Shown here piece by piece: positions 35,273-43,271 of a stretch of 64,000 nt of DNA. The DNA comes from an uncultured Caulobacteraceae bacterium (GTDB taxonomy: Bacteria; Pseudomonadota; Alphaproteobacteria; Caulobacterales; Caulobacteraceae), in the NCBI GenBank assembly GCA_937138625.1, contig CAKZPF010000003.1:62001-126000 (forward strand). The letters are read 5' to 3'. Position 1 is the stretch's first letter. Each line of letters opens with the position of its first letter. The notes beneath the pieces were generated by a model. That model was not told where the DNA came from, made no database searches, and saw only the letters and a list, made by a program, of their open reading frames with translations. A program made the position numbers and the translations under genes.

Positions 35273-37114
35273 CTTCAGCTCGGCGGTGCCGCCGTTCATG
35301 CGGGCACGATAGACTTGGGTCGCCTCGATCACGCGCATCACATAGTTGCGCGTCTCGCGGTACGGGATCGACTCGATAAAGGCGATGGGGTCTTTGCTGG
35401 CCCGGGGATCGCCATAATCCACCAACCACTGCCGCACGCGGTGCGCACCGGCATTATAGGCCGCGGCCACCAAAATATAAGAGCCATCAAACTCGTGCAG
35501 CAGTTCCGATAAATGCAAGGTGCCAAGTTGGGCGTTATAGTCCGCATCATACAAACGTCGCGTGCTATAGCTCAGCCCCGCCTTCCGCGCCGTGGCCTGA
35601 GCCGTCGAGGGCAGCAATTGCATCAATCCCCGCGCATTGGCATGGCTGCGGGCCGTGGGATTAAACTCGCTTTCTTGGCGCATCAGGGCGAGGGCAAAGG
35701 CAGGCTCGACGGTGCGCCCATTCAAACCCACACGGGGCACATCCCGCAGCGGGTAGCCGATGTTGGGGATCATCAAGCCCTTGCGGTCAGCGGTTTTGGC
35801 AATGCGCACGGCCAAATGGGGCTTGCCCAAACGATTGGCCAGTGATGCCAAGGCCGCGTGCTGTTCCCGGGTGTCCAAAACATCATCCAGATGCAAGGCA
35901 AAACGGTTAAACAGAACCTCTTCGCCCGCGGTTGCCAGCATGGGCAAAACACGGGCGGCTTCGATGGTCATCAAGTCTTGAGCGTCGGGCTCGGCCATTT
36001 GCGGCAGCCGCAGATAGGCGTCCTTACGCTCAATTTGGGCCAACTGCCCATAAAAGGTCGAGCCATAAGCACTGGCGGCCGTATAAAACTTTTGGGCGTC
36101 TCGGTTCAGGCCGCGCATCTGGGCCGCCCGACCGCGCCAATATTGCGCCCGCGCCAAGGTAATGGGCGTGGTGCCAATGGCTTGCAGGCGCGCAAAATGC
36201 AGATCCGCCCGCACGGGATTGTTCAGATATTGCAGGGCCACCCAACCGGCCAGCCATTCGGCCTCGGCGAAATCCACGCGTGAATGCAGCTCGGACAAGC
36301 CATGATCGGCCACCAGCTCATAGGCCAGTTCGCCTTGGCCCTGTTTCATCAGCTTGCGGGTGGTGATGGCGCGCTGGGTCCACATGGTGTGGGCGACAGC
36401 CAAGGATTTCGGCCGTGGGGCTTTTAGCAACAGACGTGCGGCAGCCGTGGCCTCATCCGCGCTCAGGTGGCGGCGGGCGGCGACATAATTGGCATAAAGG
36501 CGGTTGTCTTCGGTGAAACTGCGGCTGCGGCGCAATTCCTGTAATGTGCCATCATAATTGGAAAAGCGCAGCATTTCGGCGCGAGCTTGGTCAAGCTCCT
36601 CGGGGATTATGGCCCCAAAGTGGCGCAGCATATCCGCTTGCCACTCGGGCCCGCGCAAGGTTTCGCGCCAGGCGGTGTGCACCACGGCTTTCAGCTCGGT
36701 GGTTTTGCCGGTGGCTTTCAGGGCTTTGGCATAGGCCAGCGTGCCTTCGGGCGTTTTGGGGGGCTCGGTGGCAAACCAGGCCACGATCTGCTGGGCGTTC
36801 AGGCCGCTTTGGTCGATTTTTTTCTCGGCTTCGCGCTGGAAACGATAAACACTGGGCCAACTCGCATAGGTGGTGATGGCCTCATTCAACGCACGGAAAC
36901 TGGCATCTTCGGGATTGGCATCCAGAACCCGCCAGGCCACCAATTTTTCAGCCAAGGCATGATCCAGACGATCGGCATAAGACTGGGCCCGATCAGGACG
37001 ATCATTGGCGGCGTCTAAAGCCTTGCGCAAAGTGTTGGCGTCAGGCGTGCTGTGGGCCGCAACAGGGGCCCCCAGCAAACCGGCGATCACGGCAAATAAA
37101 GCAGGCTTTTTCAT
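35240..37114 (-). CDS. slt: Soluble lytic murein transglycosylase
   Basis: A 624-residue periplasmic enzyme that cleaves peptidoglycan to 1,6-anhydro products. A signal peptide (KKPALFAVIAGLLGAPVAAHS) leads a long alpha-helical superhelical part. The catalytic domain near the C-terminus has ALMRQESEFNPTARSHANA, whose Glu is the acid/base, then GLMQLLPSTAQ and AAYNAGAHRVRQW. The domain order matches Slt70-type enzymes. The end overlaps btuD by 33 bases, and dapA is divergent across 148 bases of AT-rich DNA. Confidence 0.92.
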   Translation of the reverse strand: MKKPALFAVIAGLLGAPVAAHSTPDANTLRKALDAANDRPDRAQSYADRLDHALAEKLVAWRVLDANPEDASFRALNEAITTYASWPSVYRFQREAEKKIDQSGLNAQQIVAWFATEPPKTPEGTLAYAKALKATGKTTELKAVVHTAWRETLRGPEWQADMLRHFGAIIPEELDQARAEMLRFSNYDGTLQELRRSRSFTEDNRLYANYVAARRHLSADEATAAARLLLKAPRPKSLAVAHTMWTQRAITTRKLMKQGQGELAYELVADHGLSELHSRVDFAEAEWLAGWVALQYLNNPVRADLHFARLQAIGTTPITLARAQYWRGRAAQMRGLNRDAQKFYTAASAYGSTFYGQLAQIERKDAYLRLPQMAEPDAQDLMTIEAARVLPMLATAGEEVLFNRFALHLDDVLDTREQHAALASLANRLGKPHLAVRIAKTADRKGLMIPNIGYPLRDVPRVGLNGRTVEPAFALALMRQESEFNPTARSHANARGLMQLLPSTAQATARKAGLSYSTRRLYDADYNAQLGTLHLSELLHEFDGSYILVAAAYNAGAHRVRQWLVDYGDPRASKDPIAFIESIPYRETRNYVMRVIEATQVYRARMNGGTAELKLSDDIRHRFD

Positions 37115-37262
37115 GATAGGATTTTATCATACCAGAGCCTTACCGAATCATAAATGCCTTGTCGAAATCTTAAAAATTTTTTAGCAGGTGCGAGGCGCGG
37201 GCCATTGGAATTTCAGGGATAATGCCGTATCGCTTGGACCCAAACTTCTAAGGATATGGATT

Positions 37263-38156
37263 ATGAGCACGCTTATCGATCGCTTGCAGGGCGCGATGCC
37301 CGCCTTGGTCACGCCGTTTCGCAATGGGCAATTGGACGAAGCCGCCTTGGCAAACCTCGTGCAGCGCCAAATTGATCATGGCAGTCGGGTGATGATTCCC
37401 GCAGGCACCACGGGCGAAAGCGTCACCTTGACGCCGCAGGACTATGCCCGCGTGCTGGCCATCACCGTTGAAGTCGCCCAGGGTCGCGTGCCGGTGATTG
37501 CTGGGGCCGGTGGTAATGACACGGCGAAAACCATAGCGCTCGCCCAATCCGCCCAAGCCGCCGGGGTGGATGGGCTGTTGGTGGTGACGCCTTACTATAA
37601 CAAACCCTCGCCCGCGGGACTTTTGGCGCATTATCAGGCCTTGGGCCAAGCCGTTGATCTGCCCATGGTGCTGTATAACGTGCCAGGTCGCACAGGCATT
37701 GATATGAGCCCGGATACAGTGGCCGCCATCGCCAAGGCGATCCCCCAGGTGGTGGGCATCAAAGACGCCACAGGCGATATGGGGCGCTTGGCGTTGACGC
37801 GTGGTGCACTTGGCGGGCGCGCTTTTGCACAAATTTCGGGCGATGATCCATCGGTGGTGGGCTTTGTGGCCCATGGCGGCGTGGGCAGCATTTCCGTGAC
37901 GGCGAATGTGGCGCCTGCGCTGTATGCCCAGATGATGACGGCCGCCTTGGCGGGTGATTTTGCCACCGCACGCGCGCTGGATGACCGCCTGGCCCCCCTG
38001 CACAAAGCGCTGTTTTCGGATGCCAGCCCAGGACCCGCCAAATATGCGTTGGCGCAACTGGGGTTGTGCACGCCTGAGGTGCGCTTGCCACTGGTTGAGA
38101 TTTCGGACACTGCCAAGGCCCAGGTGGACGCCGCCCTGAAAGAGTTGGGGCTTTAG
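37263..38156 (+). CDS. dapA: 4-hydroxy-tetrahydrodipicolinate synthase
   Basis: A 297-residue TIM-barrel lyase that condenses pyruvate with aspartate semialdehyde on the way to lysine and meso-diaminopimelate. [23 protein letters not shown] and [12 protein letters not shown] are the family motifs; the Schiff-base Lys is in [10 protein letters not shown]. The start is set at ATG 37263, which has an AAGGA site; a longer frame from 37188 would lie in the AT-rich leader. smpB begins two bases after the stop, a common pairing in proteobacteria. Confidence 0.95.
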   Translation: MSTLIDRLQGAMPALVTPFRNGQLDEAALANLVQRQIDHGSRVMIPAGTTGESVTLTPQDYARVLAITVEVAQGRVPVIAGAGGNDTAKTIALAQSAQAAGVDGLLVVTPYYNKPSPAGLLAHYQALGQAVDLPMVLYNVPGRTGIDMSPDTVAAIAKAIPQVVGIKDATGDMGRLALTRGALGGRAFAQISGDDPSVVGFVAHGGVGSISVTANVAPALYAQMMTAALAGDFATARALDDRLAPLHKALFSDASPGPAKYALAQLGLCTPEVRLPLVEISDTAKAQVDAALKELGL

Positions 38157-38158
38157 TC

Positions 38159-38632
38159 ATGACCAAGGACCCCAAATCCCCGAACGGTTTGGTGGCGGAA
38201 AACCGCCGCGCCCGATACGAGTATTTTATCGAGGAAACCTTCGAGGCCGGTCTGGTGCTGACAGGCACAGAGGTCAAATCTCTGCGCAATGGCCGCGCCA
38301 ATATCGCCGAGAGCTATGTGTCGGCGGAAAACAATGAACTGTGGCTGATCAATGCGGATATTCCGCCCTATGCGCCGGCTACGCGTTTTAATCACGAGCC
38401 GCGGCGGCCGCGCAAGCTGTTGATGTCGCGCCGCGAGATCAACAAGCTCAGTGGCTCGGTGCAGCGCGAGGGGCGCACAATTGTGGCGCTACGACTGTTT
38501 TTCAACGCCCGCGGCATCGCCAAGCTACAAATTGGTCTGGCGAAGGGCAAGAAAGTCCATGACAAGCGCCAAACCGAAAAAGACCGCGCCTGGGGTCGGG
38601 AAAAAGCCCGCCTGATGCGCGAAAAGGGCTGA
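38159..38632 (+). CDS. smpB: SsrA-binding protein SmpB
   Basis: A 157-residue partner of tmRNA in trans-translation, which frees stalled ribosomes. [32 protein letters not shown] and the basic C-terminal tail ([16 protein letters not shown]) are characteristic; the tail enters the empty mRNA channel. No tmRNA gene (ssrA) is visible in the few bases after it or elsewhere in the window. It is co-oriented with dapA and convergent with the uracil-DNA glycosylase gene three bases away. Confidence 0.96.
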   Translation: MTKDPKSPNGLVAENRRARYEYFIEETFEAGLVLTGTEVKSLRNGRANIAESYVSAENNELWLINADIPPYAPATRFNHEPRRPRKLLMSRREINKLSGSVQREGRTIVALRLFFNARGIAKLQIGLAKGKKVHDKRQTEKDRAWGREKARLMREKG

Positions 38633-38635
38633 GAT

Positions 38636-39289
38636 TTAGCTGTTTACAGCTTGTCGAAACACAGCCTCGAACATCTCGGTGGTCAGGCGGCCCGTATTGG
38701 TGTTGTAGCGCGAGCAATGATAACTGGAAATCAGTCGATAGCCCGCGATCTTGGCCTCGTGGCCATGGCCGAAGGGGGCGTCCTTGATCTTGGCCCCCAG
38801 CGCCTTGACGGTGTTGCGGTGGGCCACCAAACCCAAGGTGACAATGGTTTTCAGTTGGGGCAGGGCCTGGATGCGGGCCTGCAGGAACGGGCGGCAGGTG
38901 TTTTCCTCGGGCGTGGTGGTTTTGTTTTGTGGGGGCGCGCAGCGCACGGCATTGGTGATCATCGCGCCCGCGAGCGTCAGGCCATCATCGGGGCGTCGAT
39001 CATATTCGCCTTGGGCCAAGCCAAATTTCAATAGGGTCGCGTACAGCAAATCCCCAGCATAATCGCCTGTAAACGGCCGACCTGTGCGGTTGGCCCCTGT
39101 ACGCCCAGGCGCCAGACCCACGACCAACAGATGCGCGTTCGGGTCCCCGAAAGATGGCACCGCGCCATTGAACCACGCGGGCTCTTGGGAGGCGTTGTCC
39201 TGGCGATAGGCCACCAGGCGCGGGCAAAGCGGGCAGTTTGCCGGGGCTTCGGCAGGAACAGAGTTGTTGCGGGTGGTCATGTGAGTCAT
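38636..39289 (-). CDS. Family 5 uracil-DNA glycosylase (UDGb type)
   Basis: A 217-residue base-excision enzyme that removes uracil and related deaminated bases. GLAPGRTGANRTGRPFTGD and the C-terminal SYHCSRYNTNTGRLT are the two active-site motifs of the family 5 (UDGb) group. Early cysteines (CPLCPRL) and later ones (VRCAPP, NTCRPF) can hold the Fe-S cluster that family 4 and 5 enzymes carry. A nearby in-frame Met four residues inside could be the start. Confidence 0.9.
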   Translation of the reverse strand: MTHMTTRNNSVPAEAPANCPLCPRLVAYRQDNASQEPAWFNGAVPSFGDPNAHLLVVGLAPGRTGANRTGRPFTGDYAGDLLYATLLKFGLAQGEYDRRPDDGLTLAGAMITNAVRCAPPQNKTTTPEENTCRPFLQARIQALPQLKTIVTLGLVAHRNTVKALGAKIKDAPFGHGHEAKIAGYRLISSYHCSRYNTNTGRLTTEMFEAVFRQAVNS

Positions 39290-39325
39290 GCCTCCTTGCC
39301 TAAAAGGCTTGGGGGCAAAAGACCA

Positions 39326-39352
39326 GAAAAAAGGCCAGCACGCGGCTGGCCT
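39326..39352 (-). terminator. Terminator of the NYN-domain gene
   Basis: AGGCCAGC and GCTGGCCT pair around loop ACGCG; read on the minus strand the stem is followed by six T. It lies about 30 bases after the NYN gene stop. Confidence 0.8.
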
Positions 39353-39378
39353 GAATTCGGGATAGTCGAGAAGACGGC

Positions 39379-39975
39379 TTAGGCGTCTTCGTCCAGATCC
39401 TCGTCCTCGTCGTCAGACAGAAAGCGGGGCATGTCCTCTTTGTTCTGACGGGGGCGCCCGACCATATTGGCCAGATCCGAAAGCTCGATAAAGGTATCGG
39501 CTTGACGGCGCAGATCATCAGAAATCATCGGCGGATTGGTTTTCAGGGTCGAGACCACAGAAACACGGACCCCTTTGGCTTGCACGCGCGCCACCAGTTC
39601 GCGGAAATCTCCGTCCCCAGTGAACAGCACGATGTGGTCGAGATTGTCTGCCAGGTCCATGACATCACAGGTGATTTCCACATCCATGTCGCCTTTGACG
39701 CGGCGGCGGCCTTGGCTGTCTGTGTACTCACGTGCGGACTTGGTTACCAGGGTAAACCCGTTATAGTCGAGCCAATCCACCAGGGGGCGAATAGGGGAAT
39801 ATTCCTGATCATCGATGATGGCGGTATAATAATAGGCCCGCACCAGAATGCCGCGCTTGCGAAATTCCTCGAGAAGCTTTTTATAGTCGATGTCGATGTT
39901 CAGCGCTTTGGCGGCGGAATACAGATTCGCACCTTCGATGAACAAGGCAATCTTGTCCGTTGAATAAAACGTCAT
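39379..39975 (-). CDS. NYN domain protein of the LabA/DUF88 family
   Basis: A 198-residue protein with a PIN-like NYN nuclease fold. Its acidic residues appear in FIEGANLY, KGDMDVEITCDVMDL and LFTGDGDFREL, the pattern expected of a metal-dependent RNase. The tail is very acidic (SDDEDEDLDEDA). The family is often tied to RNA turnover, but the target here is unknown. The gene is divergent from folK and has its own terminator, so it is a single-gene unit. Confidence 0.9.
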   Translation of the reverse strand: MTFYSTDKIALFIEGANLYSAAKALNIDIDYKKLLEEFRKRGILVRAYYYTAIIDDQEYSPIRPLVDWLDYNGFTLVTKSAREYTDSQGRRRVKGDMDVEITCDVMDLADNLDHIVLFTGDGDFRELVARVQAKGVRVSVVSTLKTNPPMISDDLRRQADTFIELSDLANMVGRPRQNKEDMPRFLSDDEDEDLDEDA

Positions 39976-40060
39976 TAGGTAATCCCCAGTTGTGATGATG
40001 CCTTCAGGGCCGAGATAGACGGCTTAAAATCTAACAAAAACCCATAAAGCATCGAGTTGC

Positions 40061-40600
40061 ATGGCTATAGTAATCGGAATAGGTAGCAATAAATCTGCGG
40101 AAAAGGCAAGTCTTTTCTCCACAATTCAGTCGGCATTGGATGATTTTCCTGTGCATAAATTGCGCGTTCTGGCGGTGGCCCAGGGCTGGCGATCGCCGGC
40201 GTGGCCTCTGGGATCCGGTCCTGAGTTTCTGAACACCGTTGCCCTGATTGAAACGCATCTTGGCCCACTTGAGACCTTGAAAACCCTGTTGCGGATTGAG
40301 AAAAAGTTCGGCCGTGTGCGCCAAAACGACAATCAAAATGCCCCGCGCACTTTGGATTTGGACTTGCTGGATTGGCATGGCCGCTGCCTGACGGATGAGG
40401 GCCTAAGCCTGCCGCACCCGCGATTGCATCAGCGCGCCTTTGTTTTGGGCCCCTTGGCGGAGGTTTTGCCGGATTGGCGGCATCCGACCCATGGTGCATC
40501 TGTTCAGGATCTGCTGGCCGCCTGTGACCCCAGCCAGGCGGCGCGGCCCAGTGGCGAGCAGTTTTGCATCCCCGCCCAGTCGATGAGCCCCGCGCGCTAA
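40061..40600 (+). CDS. folK: 6-hydroxymethyl-dihydropterin pyrophosphokinase
   Basis: A 179-residue enzyme of folate synthesis that pyrophosphorylates 6-hydroxymethyl-7,8-dihydropterin. IGIGSNKSAEKA, GPEFLNTVALIET and RTLDLDLLDWHG, then LPHPRLHQRAFVLGPL, are the family motifs with the two metal-binding aspartates. The usual neighbour folP is absent. It is slightly longer than E. coli FolK at the C-terminus. Its last four bases overlap the convergent HIT gene. Confidence 0.94.
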   Translation: MAIVIGIGSNKSAEKASLFSTIQSALDDFPVHKLRVLAVAQGWRSPAWPLGSGPEFLNTVALIETHLGPLETLKTLLRIEKKFGRVRQNDNQNAPRTLDLDLLDWHGRCLTDEGLSLPHPRLHQRAFVLGPLAEVLPDWRHPTHGASVQDLLAACDPSQAARPSGEQFCIPAQSMSPAR

Positions 40601-41028
40601 GATATGGCCTTGGCGATGCGCTCGGCCAGTGGGCGCAGGGTTTCAATGTCGGCGGGCATGGCGGCGTGGCGATCGAGATCTTCGCCCTCATAGCGCGGGA
40701 TGATGTGCACATGCAGGTGAAAAACCGTTTGCCCTGCCACCGAGCCATTGAACTGACTGATCTGAATGCCATCGGGCTTCAGGGCCGTTTCCACGGCTTG
40801 GGCCAGCCGTTGCACCGTGGGCATCAGTTTGGCCAGGGTTTCAGGCTTGGCATCCAACAGATTGTGCGAGGGCGCCTTAGGCAGCACCAGAAGATGGCCC
40901 TTGGATTGGGGGAAAATATCCATAAAGGCCAGGGTCTCGTCGTCCTCATAGATCTTCACACAGGGCATTTCGCCGCTCAGGATTTTGGCAAAAATATTAT
41001 CGGGGTCATAGACGTTACGCAGGGGCAT
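40597..41028 (-). CDS. HIT family nucleotide hydrolase
   Basis: A 143-residue histidine-triad protein. The HxHxHxx motif is HLHVHIIPR (about 107-115), preceded by GHLLVLPKAPSHNLLD. Members hydrolyse AMP-linked substrates such as adenosine phosphoramidates or dinucleoside polyphosphates; which one applies here is unknown. It is the last gene of a minus-strand group with GDPD and RidA genes, 29 bases after the former, and overlaps folK by four bases tail-to-tail. Confidence 0.92.
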   Translation of the reverse strand: MPLRNVYDPDNIFAKILSGEMPCVKIYEDDETLAFMDIFPQSKGHLLVLPKAPSHNLLDAKPETLAKLMPTVQRLAQAVETALKPDGIQISQFNGSVAGQTVFHLHVHIIPRYEGEDLDRHAAMPADIETLRPLAERIAKAIS

Positions 41029-41057
41029 GGCCGTCCTTTGGCTTCCTGGGAAAAACG

Positions 41058-41849
41058 TTAGGCGATCAAAGCGGGGGACACACCCTCAAACATCACGCTG
41101 TCGGCATAAAGCGCCAAGCGATTCAGTTCTGCGGCTGAGCGCGCCGTCCAGCCCAGAATGGGCAAACCTGCCTGTCGGGCGCTGGCCACACGGGCGTCCG
41201 GCAAGATCTCGGCGCTGACCGACAGAAAGTGTGGTGCGGCATCGTTGATGTGGCGCAGGTTGCGATAGGCGCGGCGCTGGGCGGCGTTTTTGATGCCGCG
41301 CTCATGACTGCGCCAGCTGTCCAGATTTAGGCCCCGAGGAATATGTGGCGCGATATCCTGCACAAAGCCCAGGGCATGGGGGTTAAATGAAAGCACGGCA
41401 GCGGGGGCCGGGGCCATATCGATGATTTCAGCCACACGGGCCTCCAGTGGCCCTTCCGCGCCCAGGGGCACTTTCATTTCCACCAACACAGGTGTACGCG
41501 CCCCCAAGGTCCACAACACCTCCAGCAATGTGGGGATGTGGTGTTCGGTCCCTGCCAGGCGCAAGCTTTGCAACTCATCAACCGTACAGTCCGCCAGATC
41601 GCGATCATCGCCGCACATCCGGCTCAGACTGCTGTCGTGGAAGACCATGGCCTCGCCGTCAGCCGACAAACGCACATCGAGCTCGATGCCCAAGCCCGCA
41701 TCTGCCGCCGCCCAAAAGGCCGGCAGGCTGTTTTCCGGCCGGGTTTTCGACCACAGCCCACGGTGAGCAATAAAAGGCGGGATGTAAAAATAGGTCTCGC
41801 CCTCAGGGTAGAGGCTGTGAAAGTCGGTGGCTTTGGGTTCAATGTCCAT
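41058..41849 (-). CDS. Glycerophosphodiester phosphodiesterase family protein
   Basis: A 263-residue TIM-barrel enzyme that splits glycerophosphodiesters into glycerol-3-phosphate and an alcohol. FIAHRGLWSKTRPENSLPAF and GIELDVRLSADGEAMVFHD carry the catalytic His pair and the metal ligands. No signal peptide is seen, so it should act in the cytosol (UgpQ-like). It sits between the RidA and HIT genes on the same strand. Confidence 0.9.
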   Translation of the reverse strand: MDIEPKATDFHSLYPEGETYFYIPPFIAHRGLWSKTRPENSLPAFWAAADAGLGIELDVRLSADGEAMVFHDSSLSRMCGDDRDLADCTVDELQSLRLAGTEHHIPTLLEVLWTLGARTPVLVEMKVPLGAEGPLEARVAEIIDMAPAPAAVLSFNPHALGFVQDIAPHIPRGLNLDSWRSHERGIKNAAQRRAYRNLRHINDAAPHFLSVSAEILPDARVASARQAGLPILGWTARSAAELNRLALYADSVMFEGVSPALIA

Positions 41850-41861
41850 GATGCGCCCTTA

Positions 41862-41891
41862 TGTTCAGAATGCGCCTGTTCAGAATGCGCT
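41862..41891. repeat. Tandem 15-base repeat
   Basis: TGTTCAGAATGCGC occurs twice back to back (41862-41876 and 41877-41891, last base differing) between the RidA and GDPD genes. It looks like a local slippage duplication. Confidence 0.7.
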
Positions 41892-41911
41892 TTTGTGTTC
41901 TGTGCCGGAGC

Positions 41912-42385
41912 TTAGGCGATTTCGAAAATGCCGTCGACCTCAACACTAACATTCAGCGGCAGTTTATAAACCCCAACGGCCGAGCGGGCATGACGACCCT
42001 GTTCGCCAAAAACCTCGCCCATCAAATCCGAGGCGCCATTGATCACTTTGGGAATATCATAAAAATCAGGTCCGGCTTGGACAAAGCCGCCAAGTTTCAC
42101 AACCCGCTGCACGCGATCCAAATCCCCGGTGGCGGCCTTCAGCTGCGCCAGCAGGTTGATGCCGCAAAGGCGGGCGGCCTTTTGGGCCTCTTCCAAGCTG
42201 ACCTCGGTGCCGACGGTCCCTTTAAAGGCCGTGTCGCCAGACATCGAAATCTGACCGGAAATGTGGATCTGGTTGCCGGTCTGCACATACGGCACATAAT
42301 TGGCCACGGGGGCCATTGCAGGCGGCAGGGTGATCCCCAGTTCAGACAAGCGGGCTTCGATTTTGGATTGGGTGGTTGTGCTCAT
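41912..42385 (-). CDS. RidA family protein (YjgF/Rid group)
   Basis: A 157-residue protein of the Rid superfamily, which includes deaminases that clear reactive enamine/imine intermediates. QIHISGQISM, the EEAQKAARLCGINLLAQL helix and the ending GVYKLPLNVSVEVDGIFEIA are recognisable. It is longer than the 130-residue archetype, and the conserved Arg of true RidA appears as GRHARSAVGV, so it is more likely a Rid subfamily member than RidA itself. The start at 42385 has a GGAGG site; a longer frame from 42418 does not. Confidence 0.87.
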   Translation of the reverse strand: MSTTTQSKIEARLSELGITLPPAMAPVANYVPYVQTGNQIHISGQISMSGDTAFKGTVGTEVSLEEAQKAARLCGINLLAQLKAATGDLDRVQRVVKLGGFVQAGPDFYDIPKVINGASDLMGEVFGEQGRHARSAVGVYKLPLNVSVEVDGIFEIA

Positions 42386-42434
42386 GGGTGGCCTCCGGTT
42401 CATTGTGAACAGGGGCATACCGCATCAGTCCGGC

Positions 42435-42635
42435 TTAATCAATGATTTCGCCGTCCTTGTTGATGGTCAGAAAGATGACCTGACCGTTGCCATCGGCGTT
42501 CATGGCTTTCTCGATGGCGGATTTCAGGGTCATCTTGTTCATGCGCTCCCGCACCGCATTGGGGTCGTATTCGTTTTCAAGATCGGTGATCAATTCATCA
42601 ATCAAGTCGGATTGGGCTTTGGGGGCGTTCGACAT
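42435..42635 (-). CDS. Small hypothetical protein (66 residues)
   Basis: I do not recognise this protein. It is acidic, with a helical middle (RMNKMTLKSAIEKAMNA) and a C-terminal strand pair (GQVIFLTINKDGEIID). No signal peptide or membrane segment is present. The start at 42635 has an AAGGA site 7 bases upstream; the much longer open frame beyond it (to 42887) reads through intergenic DNA and is not credible. It lies 49 bases upstream of the RidA gene and may be the first gene of that group. Confidence 0.65.
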   Translation of the reverse strand: MSNAPKAQSDLIDELITDLENEYDPNAVRERMNKMTLKSAIEKAMNADGNGQVIFLTINKDGEIID

Positions 42636-42760
42636 TGGCACAGTTCCTTGCGTTTGCCCCCTAGAGTTGCAAAAGCAATGCCGCCCTGTTTTTTCCTTAG
42701 GATGAGGCCAAAACATGGGTATTCGTTTTGCTATCATCAGATTTTTTTGATACTCTGTTT

Positions 42761-42774
42761 CCTGGTATACCAGG
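42761..42774. promoter_or_regulatory. Perfect palindrome CCTGGTATACCAGG
   Basis: A 14-base perfect palindrome sits midway in the divergent gap between the 66-residue protein gene and rpoZ, about 127 bases from each start. Its core TGGTATACCA matches the TGGT-N2-ACCA style of operators used by GntR/FadR-type regulators. No such regulator gene is in the window. Confidence 0.45.
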
Positions 42775-42901
42775 CATGAGGCCAGATCGGGCTTGCGCTT
42801 TCTGGACAAAGGGGTTAGACACCCGAGATTCCTACTCATTCGTTCTGGATTTCTGACGGTTTCTGGGGTCAGACCAGACACAGACATTTACGGAGTGCAC
42901 C

Positions 42902-43252
42902 ATGGCACGGGTTACAGTCGAAGATTGCGTCGATAAGGTTCCCAATCGTTTCAAATTGGTTTTGTTGTCTGCAGACCGCGCCCGCAGCCTGTCGGCTGGC
43001 GCCGAGCTGCGGGTTGATCGTGACAACGACAAAAACCCTGTGGTGGCTTTGCGGGAAATCGCAGAGGAAGTCATGAAGCCCGAAGACCTTGAGGAGCACA
43101 TGATCAACTCGCTGCGTCGCGCGCCATCCCGCGTCGAGGAAGACGAGACCGAAGAGGACATCGCCCTTCTGACCGACCAAATGGCCGAAAATATGAACGA
43201 GGCCGATTTGATGCGCGCCTTGCAAAGCGAAGGCGAAAGCCAGCGCGGCTAA
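42902..43252 (+). CDS. rpoZ: RNA polymerase omega subunit
   Basis: A 116-residue omega subunit that helps assemble RNA polymerase. [27 protein letters not shown] and [14 protein letters not shown] are the conserved N-terminal core; the acidic C-terminal extension is normal for Alphaproteobacteria. The ribosome site is ACGGAG. It opens the conserved block rpoZ-rsh-pyrE-pdxJ-acpS-lepB-rnc-era. Confidence 0.96.
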   Translation: MARVTVEDCVDKVPNRFKLVLLSADRARSLSAGAELRVDRDNDKNPVVALREIAEEVMKPEDLEEHMINSLRRAPSRVEEDETEEDIALLTDQMAENMNEADLMRALQSEGESQRG

Positions 43253-43271
43253 CCCAGGCATCTGATCCATT

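Noticed and set aside
42636..42887. 84-residue N-terminal extension of the small protein at 42435
   Set aside because: The extension reads through a T-rich gap and the palindrome, whereas an internal ATG at 42635 has a proper ribosome site.
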